Assembly: GCF_018224885.1 (NCBI RefSeq)
Contig: NZ_JAGTXB010000003.1
Span: forward strand, 186,001-250,000
Length of the DNA: 64,000 bases
Direction: 5' to 3'
Origin: Chitinophaga hostae
GTDB taxonomy: Bacteria > Bacteroidota > Bacteroidia > Chitinophagales > Chitinophagaceae
Of this stretch, positions 25,331-34,634 are shown one piece after another. The notes beneath the pieces were generated by a model. That model saw only the letters and a program-made list of their open reading frames with translations. It did no database searches and was not told the DNA's origin. The first letter of the stretch is position 1; the number at the start of each line of letters is the position of its first letter. The position numbers and the translations under genes were made by a program.

Positions 25331-25738
25331 TTATAAAATAGGTTTGTATTTATTATTAAAGTTGGTGGTGATCTGATCTCCAAACTCCTGAAAATGATAT
25401 TCAAGCACATTATTCAGGTATGCGTATATACTTATTTTATCTTCTCCAATGATCTGTACAATACGCGAAAGACGTTCATGAAAATCAGGCCGGATATACA
25501 CAGACTTTCCGTCACGCGCAGTGGTCTCCGCTTTTTTGAAAAACAGCTCTTCATAGTCCACATCACTTGCTTTCTTTGCCTTACTTCGCTCTTTTCCAAG
25601 AGATTTTTCTGCCACTGATCCAACTGAAACTTCAGGTTGAGCCTGTAAGCCTTCTTTTTTCACACCATCAGCCATAATAGCCATCATCATCGCTTCATCA
25701 ATTTCAGGTGTAATTTTCTTTTTATCATTCTTTTCCAT
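25331..25738 (-). CDS. DUF3408 protein (TraB/TraC-like), first copy
   Basis: 135 residues. A charged N-terminal half, then the DUF3408 region DGKSVYIRPDFHERLSRI followed by VQIIGEDKISIYAYLNNVLEYHF, consistent with a ribbon-helix-helix DNA-binding domain. It begins 4 bases after the ParA-like gene and ends 7 bases before its paralogue. A ParA plus small RHH protein is the usual form of a partition-like pair, so the two proteins may position the element or the transfer machinery. Confidence 0.88.
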   Translation of the reverse strand: MEKNDKKKITPEIDEAMMMAIMADGVKKEGLQAQPEVSVGSVAEKSLGKERSKAKKASDVDYEELFFKKAETTARDGKSVYIRPDFHERLSRIVQIIGEDKISIYAYLNNVLEYHFQEFGDQITTNFNNKYKPIL

Positions 25739-25742
25739 AGCA

Positions 25743-26510
25743 CTATAATTGAATGGTTCTCACAAATTCATCTATAAACAAGTCCAGGCGGCAGGCTTTC
25801 ATTAACCTCTCATCAGGCGGCAATAATGTAGACCGAAATACAGTTTTAGCAAGGGCTTCACTTTCCTTGCGAAAACGCATACTGCTGGTAATCTGACTTT
25901 GCATCAGGCTTAGTCCCAGTTCATCAATCAGCGTATTGTAAATATCATACAAGGGCGAGCGTTCACGTCCATCAACCTGATTCCAAAACAAATTGATGGT
26001 TTCAATGCTATTCTCACCTCTTTTCATGATTACATCCTTCATCAGCTGTGAAAATACCAGTGTACTTTCCATCACAACCCGGTCGGCAGTGATCGGGGTA
26101 AAAATATGGTGCATCCCCGCGAGTGCTTTCAATATACCTGGCGTATTTACCGTCCCAGGGAGGTCAAAAAAAATAACATCTACAGGTACCGATAATGAAT
26201 CCATAAACTCATAGGCTGCCTCCAATACTCCCTCAGATCCATGCTGCAAAATGGGATATGCCTTCTTGTTGATCGTTGTAAATTGCTTATAGGCTGTTCT
26301 TTTAAAAACCTCATTCTCCATAATAGCAGCCATATCCCGGCTCCTCATTTTCAATAAGCTATGTTGGGGAAAATCACAGTCATAGACCGCGACATTATAA
26401 CCTAGCCTGTAGTGCAGGATACTGGCAGCAAGTGCCGTAAATGTGCTTTTTCCTACGCCTCCTTTTTGAGACGAAAAGGCAATAAATACTGTTTTGTGTG
26501 TTGTGTCCAT
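25743..26510 (-). CDS. traA: ParA-family ATPase TraA
   Basis: 255 residues from the ATG at 26510 (MDTTHKTVFIAFSS); the frame opens at 26519. Deviant Walker A KGGVGKST at about residues 16-23, switch-like VYDCDFPQHSLLKM, and the Walker B-type VDVIFFDLPGTVNTPGI at about 130-145. This is the ParA/MinD-type ATPase that opens Bacteroidota tra operons. It is transcribed away from the mobilization genes, across the candidate oriT, and leads the unit traA, DUF3408 pair, traD, hypothetical. Confidence 0.93.
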   Translation of the reverse strand: MDTTHKTVFIAFSSQKGGVGKSTFTALAASILHYRLGYNVAVYDCDFPQHSLLKMRSRDMAAIMENEVFKRTAYKQFTTINKKAYPILQHGSEGVLEAAYEFMDSLSVPVDVIFFDLPGTVNTPGILKALAGMHHIFTPITADRVVMESTLVFSQLMKDVIMKRGENSIETINLFWNQVDGRERSPLYDIYNTLIDELGLSLMQSQITSSMRFRKESEALAKTVFRSTLLPPDERLMKACRLDLFIDEFVRTIQL

Positions 26511-27439
26511 ATGTATCACTATTTTTAAATATTTATCTATGCTTATAATTACTTCAGTCCCTATCTAATTACCTAGCAACCTATAATTATCTCTATGGAT
26601 AAAGGGCCATACCGAAATACACGCTTACCTATTAGCCCACATAATTAATTCAGCATCTGTGTATGGTACTATATCTTTAAGTAGCAACATACATCTCAAA
26701 TCAACTACTCATGTCTATCCACTCATACATGACTATTTGCTCATGTACTTATAAAATCAGTTACCTCTATACCTCTTAGCATGCCAACCTATGTCCACAA
26801 CTCATTGCATCGATACATCAGTATATTAGTTTTTGCGTACAGACGTATAAACCTATTTGCAACTATAGGAGCAGATGCCAATACAAAGAAATGCAGATAC
26901 ATACTTGCTTTCGTAAAGTTGGCATTCATTGGCACGCATTGGCGTCATATGGCCGACCTACGACTTAGAGTACTCTATTTTTAAGCCCGTACTTTGTAAA
27001 AAGATTTTAAAATAGAAACACAGAAAGGAATTTCGGCCGGCATGGTTTCATAGTTAACGGCCAAGGATAACTTTCCGTAGCCAACATCTAGTCCGCCCCG
27101 TAAAGCGGATTTGATTATTACCAGATAACAGCACGATACGAGTTGAAAAAGCAAGCTTTTTCCTCATTTTCTTTTTAATAAATGTGATAGCAAATGAAAA
27201 TATTTAGGACGCATACTAATGTTTTGAAAAAAGCAAGCGGGAGTTGGGCAGTGGCCCTACTCGCTTGCCCCCAGCTGAGGCTGCGGGAGATTTTAGTATA
27301 CTCCAGGTATACTTTGGACCTATGAGAGCCTGTTAATACCTTATTGGGTATACTCTCCGGTATCCTGGATAATGATATCCCGGATTCTAAGGCACTCTGG
27401 ATAAAGAAAAAATAGCAGGAACCAGTTAATGACGATTCA
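26511..27439. other. Long divergent intergenic region, candidate oriT
   Basis: A 929-base gap between divergent traA and mobA, the usual place for oriT. Left part (26511-27000) is low in structure and has no credible gene. Right part holds a near-complete hairpin at 27233-27268 (GCAAGC, AGT, GGGC pairing with GCCC, ACT, GCTTGC around AGTG) and three GTATAC palindromes at 27296-27301, 27307-27312 and 27348-27353, ending 87 bases before mobA. Smaller stems are TCCGC/GCGGA near 27090 and AAAAAGC/GCTTTTT near 27150. No nick-site consensus can be proved from the sequence. Confidence 0.45.
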
Positions 27440-27988
27440 ATGAAACAGACAGACACGAACAGTATACGTTATCCACAAGAGATAGACGAAAAGATGGAAA
27501 AGCTGGCCAAAAACCTAAGCCGAAGCAAAAAGGAACTATTTTGCCAAATGGTAGATTACTTTTACCGAAGTAAAAAAGATCCTGCTGACCCAGGAGATGA
27601 AGTACTTAAAAAGGAACTCTCGGCAGGTGTTAATAGGATCATTTCTTTTATCCGCCAGCAGGAAAAGGATTTTCTGTTACCCCTATTTACTGATGCAGCT
27701 TCTCTTAAAACCGCCAGCTCAAAACAAAAGGAACTATTAGAGGGTATCGCCAAACTTCTTTTAGCAGAAAGGGAAAAGACCCTTTCCTTGATCGAAAAAA
27801 CTGACCGTCTTCTGGCTGGGATGAAGATTATTGCCACACGGCAGGCCGAAAAAGACACCCTCAAACAGTGTTTTAGCGAATTATTAGAATACTATATTGT
27901 TCAGCGTGAAGAGATGAGCTGGACTACAACCACCCAGAAAAAGGACGAATTGGCAGCTCATATTCGTAAATCTTTGAAAAATTTATAA
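27440..27988 (+). CDS. mobA: BtgA/BfmA-type mobilization protein
   Basis: 182 residues. N-terminal part NSIRYPQEIDEKMEKLAKNLSRSKKELFCQMVDYFYRSK looks like a ribbon-helix-helix DNA-binding domain; the rest is helical and charged, with coiled-coil tendency (LLAEREKTLSLIEKTDRLLAG). This is the accessory mobilization protein that binds oriT and recruits the relaxase in Bacteroidota elements. It is followed after 2 bases by the relaxase gene, and the candidate oriT lies directly upstream. It could also autoregulate its own promoter through the GTATAC repeats. Confidence 0.85.
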   Translation: MKQTDTNSIRYPQEIDEKMEKLAKNLSRSKKELFCQMVDYFYRSKKDPADPGDEVLKKELSAGVNRIISFIRQQEKDFLLPLFTDAASLKTASSKQKELLEGIAKLLLAEREKTLSLIEKTDRLLAGMKIIATRQAEKDTLKQCFSELLEYYIVQREEMSWTTTTQKKDELAAHIRKSLKNL

Positions 27989-27990
27989 TC

Positions 27991-28941
27991 ATGTTTATCA
28001 ATATTACGGACTCAGAAACCGGAAATAACCTGGGCAGCTGCGCTGCACTCATACACTATCTGGAAAAGGAAAACAGGCTTATCGGTGAGGAAAAGCCTCA
28101 CCCAGAACTATGGTTTAATGGCCAGAGAAAAGACGCTATACACCAAGAAGTCCGGGTAAAAATTGATAATAACAGAGCTAAACTGGGGAAAAATGATGCA
28201 AAGTTCTATCTGATCAACATCAGTCCAAGCCAAAAAGAAATAGCTCACCTTAAAGAGCAATTCGGCGAACAGCGCGCAGAACAAAAACTAAAAGACTTTG
28301 CAATACATATTATGGATGAATATGCCCGTAACTTTAAACGTGAGGGCATAGAAAGTAATATTGACCTCTTATGGTACGGAAAACTGGAGCATTATCGCTA
28401 TTATAGCCATGCAGATCCGGAGGTTAAAAGCGGGCACCGTAAGGAGGGAGAACGCAAAGAAGGGGATCAAATGCATGTGCAGGTGGTGGTAAGCCGTAAG
28501 GATATTACGGACAAAATAAAGCTCAGCCCAATGAACAACTCGCGGGGAAAAAACACTGAACATTCCGCCAAACTAGGACAATTCGACCGCAAAGCCTTTA
28601 AGCAATCCGGAGAAACGCTATTCGACACCATGTTCGGCTATAACAGAGAACTTAAGGACACGATGATTTATGCGCTGACCATGAAGGGCAGCAATATGGA
28701 AGAGAAAAAACACTTCTATGCCCAACAGACAGATGAAAACGATAGAAAATTCCCTGAACCCAATATTGAAATTTTGCGTGATCCTAACAATACACAGGAA
28801 CAGGGTGTTGCTATTGAATTTTCGGGGGGACTTCTCGACAACCTGCTATCTTCAGACCCAGGCAGTAATGAGCAAAATGATCTTCATGCAATGTTCCAAC
28901 GGAAAAAGAAGAAGAAGCGGCCACCTGGACAAAACAACTGA
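27991..28941 (+). CDS. mobB: BtgB-type relaxase (DUF5712)
   Basis: 316 residues. It starts MFINITDSETGNNLGSCAALIHYLEKEN, the characteristic opening of DUF5712 proteins, with the segments FYLINISPSQKEIAHLK, LLWYGKLEHYRYYSHAD and QMHVQVVVSRKDITDKIKLSPMNN; the His-x-Gln stretch in the beta strand MHVQVVV is the likely metal-binding part of a relaxase fold and the Tyr-rich YRYY upstream may hold the nucleophile. It would cut one strand at oriT and lead it into the recipient. The tail is a Lys/Arg run. It lies 2 bases after mobA. Confidence 0.85.
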   Translation: MFINITDSETGNNLGSCAALIHYLEKENRLIGEEKPHPELWFNGQRKDAIHQEVRVKIDNNRAKLGKNDAKFYLINISPSQKEIAHLKEQFGEQRAEQKLKDFAIHIMDEYARNFKREGIESNIDLLWYGKLEHYRYYSHADPEVKSGHRKEGERKEGDQMHVQVVVSRKDITDKIKLSPMNNSRGKNTEHSAKLGQFDRKAFKQSGETLFDTMFGYNRELKDTMIYALTMKGSNMEEKKHFYAQQTDENDRKFPEPNIEILRDPNNTQEQGVAIEFSGGLLDNLLSSDPGSNEQNDLHAMFQRKKKKKRPPGQNN

Positions 28942-29063
28942 TTGGGGAACGAGCTAACATTTCTCCCTTTATAAAACGGTTAAAAATCAAAACATTCCCA
29001 AATAAAAATTTGCTGGAAAGATTATATTACAGGAACTTCAACGATTGAACACAAAAGAAAACG

Positions 29064-29315
29064 ATGACACAAGAAATTAAGAAATTCAATATTACTTTGC
29101 CTCTGGAGTCACAGATGATACATTTTGATTTGCACCCTGTAAATATCAGGGAAAAACAATTGTATCAGGTCTATACCCGATTCGGAGATAAGGAGTACCG
29201 GTTTCATATGCAGACTGAAGATGGAAAAAATTTCAAGATCACTGACAGAATGAGTTGTCCAAAAGAATATATTGATCTGGAAGCAAACTTATCAGAAGCG
29301 ATAATCAACAGCTAA
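29064..29315 (+). CDS. Small conserved hypothetical protein
   Basis: 83 residues: TQEIKKFNITLPLESQM, then FDLHPVNIREKQLYQVYTRFGDKEYRFHM and DRMSCPKEYIDLEANLSEAII. Predicted all-beta core with no signal peptide. I do not recognise a named family; it lies 122 bases after the relaxase on the same strand, in a group of small genes between mobB and mobC. Codon use is in line with the neighbours, so I take it as real. Confidence 0.6.
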   Translation: MTQEIKKFNITLPLESQMIHFDLHPVNIREKQLYQVYTRFGDKEYRFHMQTEDGKNFKITDRMSCPKEYIDLEANLSEAIINS

Positions 29316-29414
29316 GCTTACAGCAATACAGGATGTGGTTCGTCTTTTTGTAATTATTTGTCAACCTAATAGTACCTTTTTTGAAGGTTTGGGGTATACT
29401 TTAAAACATTTTGT

Positions 29415-29663
29415 ATGAACATCTTGAAAAGATTCAAACCCTGGAGAGGAAAATTCTTAAGTACAGTATTCATTGTCAGTGTTGGAGTATTAGTTCTCAT
29501 TTTCATTATGAGAATGTTTACTTCATATGGGGAGAATGCCATTATCCTCGCTATTGTGGGCACGAGCTATGTGACTTTGAATATATTATTACTGAGAATT
29601 GAAACCCTGAACAATCAGGTTAAGGCACTATTACAGAATAAAGGCGAAGAAATAACTCGATAA
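29415..29663 (+). CDS. Small membrane protein of unknown function
   Basis: 82 residues starting MNILKRFKPWRGKFLS, with two membrane segments (TVFIVSVGVLVLIFIMRMF and IILAIVGTSYVTLNILLL) and a short polar tail with coiled-coil character (RIETLNNQVKALLQNKGEE). No family recognised. It stands alone between the mobilization genes and the HTH-array gene; the region after it (29664-30005) is 342 bases long and holds only the hairpin noted separately. Confidence 0.55.
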   Translation: MNILKRFKPWRGKFLSTVFIVSVGVLVLIFIMRMFTSYGENAIILAIVGTSYVTLNILLLRIETLNNQVKALLQNKGEEITR

Positions 29664-29832
29664 ATTCAAGTGTTAGCCCATGAAAAGTTGATTTAATGTT
29701 AATGATCTCAATAAAAAAATCATTTTGCCATTGAGTTCACCCTCCTGCGATAGGTTATATGATATTCTCAACCAGCGTATGCTGAGTGTCACAATTCAAT
29801 TTTTTTGGGGTTAACAAACAATGAATAGAAAA

Positions 29833-29858
29833 CCGGCTCTTGATTCTTCTCAAGCCGT
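29833..29858 (+). terminator. Candidate terminator in the 29664-30005 gap
   Basis: CGGCTCTTGA pairs with TCAAGCCG (one unpaired base) around TTCTTC, followed by TTTCTTTTG. A weaker pairing GTTCC/GGAAC lies at 29874-29897. Nothing else is visible in this gap. Confidence 0.4.
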
Positions 29859-30005
29859 TTCTTTTGATTTTCCAGTTCCGGGCCGTGTACCGGGAACATA
29901 TATTTTCACATGATAGTAGTGATTTCTGCAGTTTGGAGAAACGGCTCTATTGCCTTTTTCCGAATTGGAATTGATGTATTATTCATTTGTAAATATTTTT
30001 AATTA

Positions 30006-31457
30006 GTGGTTCAATTAATTCATCAACGACACCCGAAGGAAAAGATTGTTATTGACCTTTTTAAACAAGGTTCTGCAACCGAGTTCATTGCCAGTACTCT
30101 AAAAATGAGCCACATCAAAGTTATTTTTATACTATCAGGCAATAGGCTGCTCATTTGCGAGAAATCACCGTCAGAAAATGACCGCAGGATTATTCTTGAC
30201 TTATATGATGCCGGAGTTCTTCTTTCAAAAATTGCAGAAAAACTTTCTCTCGATATAAAATTGGTTATCGGTACAGTCTATACAGCGGATCAACTGGTCA
30301 ATCTTTATCAATCACAACAGTCCCGATCCAGCTTCAAACACACTTCAATTAATTACAGTCCAAGGAAAGAGCCCCAAAATAATGAATTAAAATTATTGGA
30401 CATACTGGAGGCTAAGGACATTATCAGGGAGATGTTTACAGGCAAAAAGGTTTCCGAAATTGCAAAAGAACATGACAAATCCGTGCGTAAAATTTTTGAA
30501 ATGCTTAGCAGCGTCGGCATCGACTCCATGGAAATTCAAAAAATCAAGACGCTTACCAAGTGCCGAGATATCCTTATCAGCAGAAAATTAATTAAGGAAG
30601 GATACGATATCGCCAATATTGCGATGCACTTCCAAGTATGGGCTATTTCCTTAAAGACTTGTACACAAATAGCGATCAAAAGATTGCCTTTTACTACCGA
30701 AAGTGACCTTATTCGGGAATATAATGATCTCTGCCTTCACATCAATACGAAAATTGGAGAACGATGTCCTACAATAGACTCAAACCATCCCCCTGATAAT
30801 AACTGTGATGAATTTTTAAAAGGGGAAGCTCAGAGAAGCCTGAGAAACAGTACTCCCCACTGCGAACAACTTGCTGCTGCACTCATCAAGGAAATTGAAG
30901 CAGGAAAAAAACTTCAGGATATTTCTTCAGAATTCAAGTTGTCAATTCATAAAATAAAGATTGCCCTAAAGTTATCTAATACTGATATCAAAACAATACG
31001 CCAAAGAGTGCTGGAACAAAATAGAGATATTTGGAACAAAGTGAGGAGTCAGTTCAGAACACTGCTGAAGGAAGGAAAAACCCTAAAAGAAATAGCCTGT
31101 ATAACCGGGTATTCCGAACAGAGATTAATAAATTTACGGATGCGAACCGATATCTTATACACTTCGACAGGTCAGCAGTACGTTAAAGATGCTTACATCC
31201 AGGGCGTCACCATTAGCCAAATAGCACAGGATTTCAGATGTTCTCAAAAGACTATAGGTGATATAATTTACTCTAAACAGTTAAAAACCAAAACGGATAA
31301 TAAAGAAAACATTCCAAAGTACACAAAACCAGGAAAAAAACCGCTGCTAGAAGTCATAGAAGCGTTATATGCTGGATGGTCCATACAAACCATTGTTGAC
31401 AAAGGTATGGCCAGCCAGGCAACGGTATACCGATACAAAAAGGCTTTAAAATTATAG
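30006..31457 (+). CDS. Protein of about eight tandem HTH-like repeats
   Basis: 483 residues from the GTG at 30006 (a stop lies two codons upstream). The protein is an array of segments of about 35-40 residues with the same pattern, hydrophobic helix, Gly turn, then (I/V)xxIAxx(F/L)..S...I..: IVIDLFKQGSATEFIASTL; IILDLYDAGVLLSKIAEKL; IIREMFTGKKVSEIAKEH; LIKEGYDIANIAMHF; LIKEIEAGKKLQDISSEF; QFRTLLKEGKTLKEIACIT; VKDAYIQGVTISQIAQDF; VIEALYAGWSIQTIVDKG, at roughly residues 14, 60, 137, 195, 290, 352, 398 and 449. Each looks like a resolvase-type helix-turn-helix. No catalytic domain is present. It lies between mobB and mobC, so it may bind repeated DNA at oriT or regulate transfer. I do not recognise a named family. 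Confidence 0.7.
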   Translation: MVQLIHQRHPKEKIVIDLFKQGSATEFIASTLKMSHIKVIFILSGNRLLICEKSPSENDRRIILDLYDAGVLLSKIAEKLSLDIKLVIGTVYTADQLVNLYQSQQSRSSFKHTSINYSPRKEPQNNELKLLDILEAKDIIREMFTGKKVSEIAKEHDKSVRKIFEMLSSVGIDSMEIQKIKTLTKCRDILISRKLIKEGYDIANIAMHFQVWAISLKTCTQIAIKRLPFTTESDLIREYNDLCLHINTKIGERCPTIDSNHPPDNNCDEFLKGEAQRSLRNSTPHCEQLAAALIKEIEAGKKLQDISSEFKLSIHKIKIALKLSNTDIKTIRQRVLEQNRDIWNKVRSQFRTLLKEGKTLKEIACITGYSEQRLINLRMRTDILYTSTGQQYVKDAYIQGVTISQIAQDFRCSQKTIGDIIYSKQLKTKTDNKENIPKYTKPGKKPLLEVIEALYAGWSIQTIVDKGMASQATVYRYKKALKL

Positions 31458-31771
31458 GGGAAAAAGAATATCCCACCATGATTATACTCATCTCAGGCAA
31501 GTCATCACGATAAGCCCATTTCTTAAGACAACTGAATGGATTATAATATGCTCAGTTGCATAAGCAGCCTACACTTGACAGCATTACCAATCGCCTGCCA
31601 ACATTTCGATTATATCCTAATTCCAAAGACGCCAATTATCTTCAATAACTGCCCCCCGTTAATTCTCACTCCTATACGCCAAAGGCCGCCATTATAAGCC
31701 ATCCACTCCACGTCTGCCATAGCCAATACACACAGCCTCTACATTGGTCTCCAACATAATTATATACCATT
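31458..31771. other. Intergenic region before mobC, nothing recognised
   Basis: 314 bases between the HTH-array gene and mobC, rich in AT and in scattered CCA/GCC triplets. I find no gene, terminator or clear promoter. The mobC promoter probably lies in its last third. Confidence 0.5.
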
Positions 31772-33790
31772 ATGCAAGGAGAAGATTTAAGAGGATTAGC
31801 CAAGATTATGGCTTTTATGCGCGCTGTAAGTATTCTTTTAGTACTGATGCACTTTTACTGGTTTTGCTACGAGTTTTTTGTACAACGAGAGTGGACACTG
31901 GAAGTTATAGGAAAAATACTTACCAATTTCAACAAAACCGCCGGACTATTTTCAAGCCCTTTTTACACCAAAGCATTTGCTCTGGTGCTTCTTGCATTAA
32001 GCTGTTTAGGCACTAAAGGAGTGAAAAATGAAAAGATTACATGGGCAAGAATCAACACCGTATTATCTGTAGGATTTGTCCTTTTTTTTCTAAGCACACC
32101 ATTATTGAAGCTTTCCACAGCAATGGCAGCTTCGCTATACATGCTAACGACATCATTAGGATATATAGCTCTTATGGTTGCAGGGCTATGGATGAGCAGG
32201 TTGTTAAAAAACAACCTGATGGATGATGTATTCAATAATGAAAACGAGAGCTTTCAGCAAGAAACCAGATGTTTAGAAAATGAATACTCTGTCAATCTTC
32301 CAACGAAATTTTATTATAAGGGTAAATGGAACGACGGCTGGATATCGGTTGTAAATGTTTTTAGGGCCACAATCGTGCTGGGGACTCCGGGATCAGGGAA
32401 ATCCTATGCAGTGGTCAATAATTACATAAAGCAACACATTGAGAAAGGCTTCAGCATGTACATCTACGACTTTAAGTTTGATGACCTTTCTACCATTGCC
32501 TACAATCATCTCCTAAAACATACTGATAAATACAAGGTAAAACCTAAATTCTACGTCATCAATTTTGATGATCCCCGTCGAAGTCACCGCTGTAATCCTA
32601 TCAATCCACAATTCATGACCGATATTTCTGATGCCTATGAATCTGCCTATACCATCATGCTGAATCTTAATAAATCGTGGATTTTAAAGCAAGGTGATTT
32701 TTTCGTGGATTCACCAATAATATTGCTTGCAGCCATTATATGGTATCTGAAAATTTATGATAACGGACGATACTGTACCTTTCCACACGCCATTGAATTA
32801 CTCAATAAAAAATATGCAGATGTTTTTACAATACTAACCTCTTATCCTGAACTGGAAAATTATCTTTCTCCATTTATGGATGCATGGCAGAGCGGTGCCC
32901 AGGATCAGCTTCAGGGGCAGATCGCTTCAGCAAAAATTCCTCTGTCAAGAATGATCTCTCCCCAACTCTATTGGGTGATGACCGGTGATGATTTCTCTCT
33001 CGATATTAACAATCCTGAAGAACCCAAGATCCTTTGTGTGGGTAACAACCCGGACCGGCAAAATATTTATTCTGCAGCACTGGGATTATATAATTCCCGT
33101 ATCGTAAAGCTGATTAATAAAAAAGGGCAATTGAAAAGTTCAGTCATTATTGACGAATTGCCTACTATTTATTTCAGAGGATTGGATACTCTTATAGCCA
33201 CCGCTCGTAGCAATAAGGTTTCCGTTTGCCTTGGCTTTCAGGATTTTTCGCAATTAATCAGGGACTATGGTGATAAAGAAGCTAAGGTCATTCAAAATAC
33301 CGTAGGTAATATTTTTTCAGGACAGGTGGTAGGTGAAACGGCGAAAAATCTCTCTGAGAGATTCGGAAAGGTTTTACAAAAACGACAAAGTATTTCAATA
33401 AACAGGAACGATACATCAACCTCAATATCGACACAACTCGACAGCCTGATACCGGCCTCCAAAATTTCTACCCTAACGCAGGGAATGTTTGTGGGAGCCG
33501 TTGCCGATAATTATGATGAGCGCATTGATCAAAAGATTTTTCATGGTGAAATTGTTGTAGACAACAAAAAAGTTGCTGCTGAAACCAAAGCCTACAACAA
33601 AATACAGCAAATACGTTCATTTTGTAACGATAAAGGAGAAGATACCATGAAACAGGAAATTGATGCCAATTACAGGAAAGTAAAGCTTGATGTTGTAAAA
33701 ATTATCGAAAGCGAGTTGGATAGGATTAAAAATGATCCTGATCTGCAGCATTTGGTGCCGCCATCAGATCCTAAAAAGAAGCCACAATAA
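31772..33790 (+). CDS. mobC: Type IV coupling protein MobC (VirD4/TraG-type)
   Basis: 672 residues. N-terminal membrane part with three to four segments (SILLVLMHFYWFCYEFF, ALVLLALSCLG, VLSVGFVLFFLST, LGYIALMVAGLWM), then a cytoplasmic ATPase: Walker A GTPGSGKS at about 207-214, Walker B SVIIDELPT at about 457-464, and the RSNKVSVCLGFQDFSQLIRDYG motif of VirD4-type proteins. It takes the relaxase-bound strand from the oriT to the Tra channel. Length and layout match MobC coupling proteins of Bacteroidota elements. The C-terminal tail is Lys/Asp-rich. Confidence 0.93.
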   Translation: MQGEDLRGLAKIMAFMRAVSILLVLMHFYWFCYEFFVQREWTLEVIGKILTNFNKTAGLFSSPFYTKAFALVLLALSCLGTKGVKNEKITWARINTVLSVGFVLFFLSTPLLKLSTAMAASLYMLTTSLGYIALMVAGLWMSRLLKNNLMDDVFNNENESFQQETRCLENEYSVNLPTKFYYKGKWNDGWISVVNVFRATIVLGTPGSGKSYAVVNNYIKQHIEKGFSMYIYDFKFDDLSTIAYNHLLKHTDKYKVKPKFYVINFDDPRRSHRCNPINPQFMTDISDAYESAYTIMLNLNKSWILKQGDFFVDSPIILLAAIIWYLKIYDNGRYCTFPHAIELLNKKYADVFTILTSYPELENYLSPFMDAWQSGAQDQLQGQIASAKIPLSRMISPQLYWVMTGDDFSLDINNPEEPKILCVGNNPDRQNIYSAALGLYNSRIVKLINKKGQLKSSVIIDELPTIYFRGLDTLIATARSNKVSVCLGFQDFSQLIRDYGDKEAKVIQNTVGNIFSGQVVGETAKNLSERFGKVLQKRQSISINRNDTSTSISTQLDSLIPASKISTLTQGMFVGAVADNYDERIDQKIFHGEIVVDNKKVAAETKAYNKIQQIRSFCNDKGEDTMKQEIDANYRKVKLDVVKIIESELDRIKNDPDLQHLVPPSDPKKKPQ

Positions 33791-33983
33791 GCAACTGTTT
33801 TTTATATAATATTGATGCTCCAAACAATAATAGGCCCTAATGAACTCCTGCAAATTTACCAGTATTACTATAATATTTTGGATTAACGTCTGCATAACAG
33901 CTTAATTCATCTCAGCAAACTAGTATTGCACAACAATTATTAAATAGTAGTTTTTATATGGAACGAAGAGTCTCACTGATCTT

Positions 33984-34226
33984 TTATGTATCCTTTTTGG
34001 CATAGGGAATGATCTCACCAGGCTCCGCTCCCAGTGCCCAGATGAGTGCTACCAATGTTACGGTATGCATATCACGTAAGCCATTCTCAATTTCGCTGAT
34101 CCTGCCAACACCCATGCCACCGGCAGCAATGCCTAAATCAGTCTGTGTCCAACCCAGCTCGATTCTCTTCTTCCTGATATTGGCACCTATCTCATATAAT
34201 ACAATTTTATCGTCTAAACCATTCAT
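33984..34226 (-). CDS. XRE-family HTH regulator
   Basis: 80 residues, essentially a single Cro/CI-type helix-turn-helix: IGANIRKKRIELGWTQTDLGIAAGGMGVGRISEIENGLRD, then MHTVTLVALIWALGAEPGEII. A stand-alone repressor-like protein. It is on the opposite strand to mobC and lies beside the long inverted repeat at 34435-34537, which could contain its operator. No target can be proved. Confidence 0.85.
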   Translation of the reverse strand: MNGLDDKIVLYEIGANIRKKRIELGWTQTDLGIAAGGMGVGRISEIENGLRDMHTVTLVALIWALGAEPGEIIPYAKKDT

Positions 34227-34434
34227 TTTTGCAAAATCCTGTCAATTTCTGGCATTTGATTTCTCACCTTTGGTAAATTTGCGTTTTTTATATATTTTAG
34301 ACTTATAAAACGGTTTTTTAGAACAATATCGAAAGCTGAGGTTATAGTAAATTGATATTCAATTGCTATTGATCTCCGTTTTCAAGGAATAGATCATATT
34401 TAAACTTGACGTGTGCGAAAAATTCCATACTTGC

Positions 34435-34537
34435 GTTACCTTGGACGGGAGAGCAAGTAATCGGAAAAGCGATGCTCGCAGCTAATTGGCGCGGGCACTC
34501 GCTTGTTAATGTTAGTCTGTCTCCCGTCCAAGGCAAC
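34435..34537. repeat. Long imperfect inverted repeat with GC-rich centre
   Basis: Left arm GTTACCTTGGACGGGAGA (34435-34452) and right arm TCTCCCGTCCAAGGCAAC (34520-34537), 17 of 18 paired, enclosing 67 bases that contain GCGATGCTCGC and GCGGGCACTCGC. Just outside, ACTTGC (34429-34434) pairs with GCAAGT (34553-34558), separated from the inner stem by short mismatches. The GC content is well above the flanks. The gap 34227-34634 contains nothing else I can name. It may be a structured RNA, a recombination site or a mobile remnant. Confidence 0.6.
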
Positions 34538-34634
34538 CAGACGAAGCGTTAGGCAAGTGAGTGTCCGCGTCATTTTTATTTACGCCAACACAATCTTTAC
34601 CCCCGGATATCTCTTACCCGTAAAACCTCATTAG

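Noticed and set aside
26781..26984. Plus-strand frame in the traA-mobA gap
   Set aside because: It has no initiation context or family likeness and lies in the presumed oriT region.
27175..27456. Minus-strand frame across the oriT candidate
   Set aside because: It overlaps the start of mobA and the hairpins; composition is not protein-like.
34546..34558. Possible integron attC site (GCGTTAGGC)
   Set aside because: The matching RYYYAAC core at the other end is missing and there is no integron integrase or cassette.
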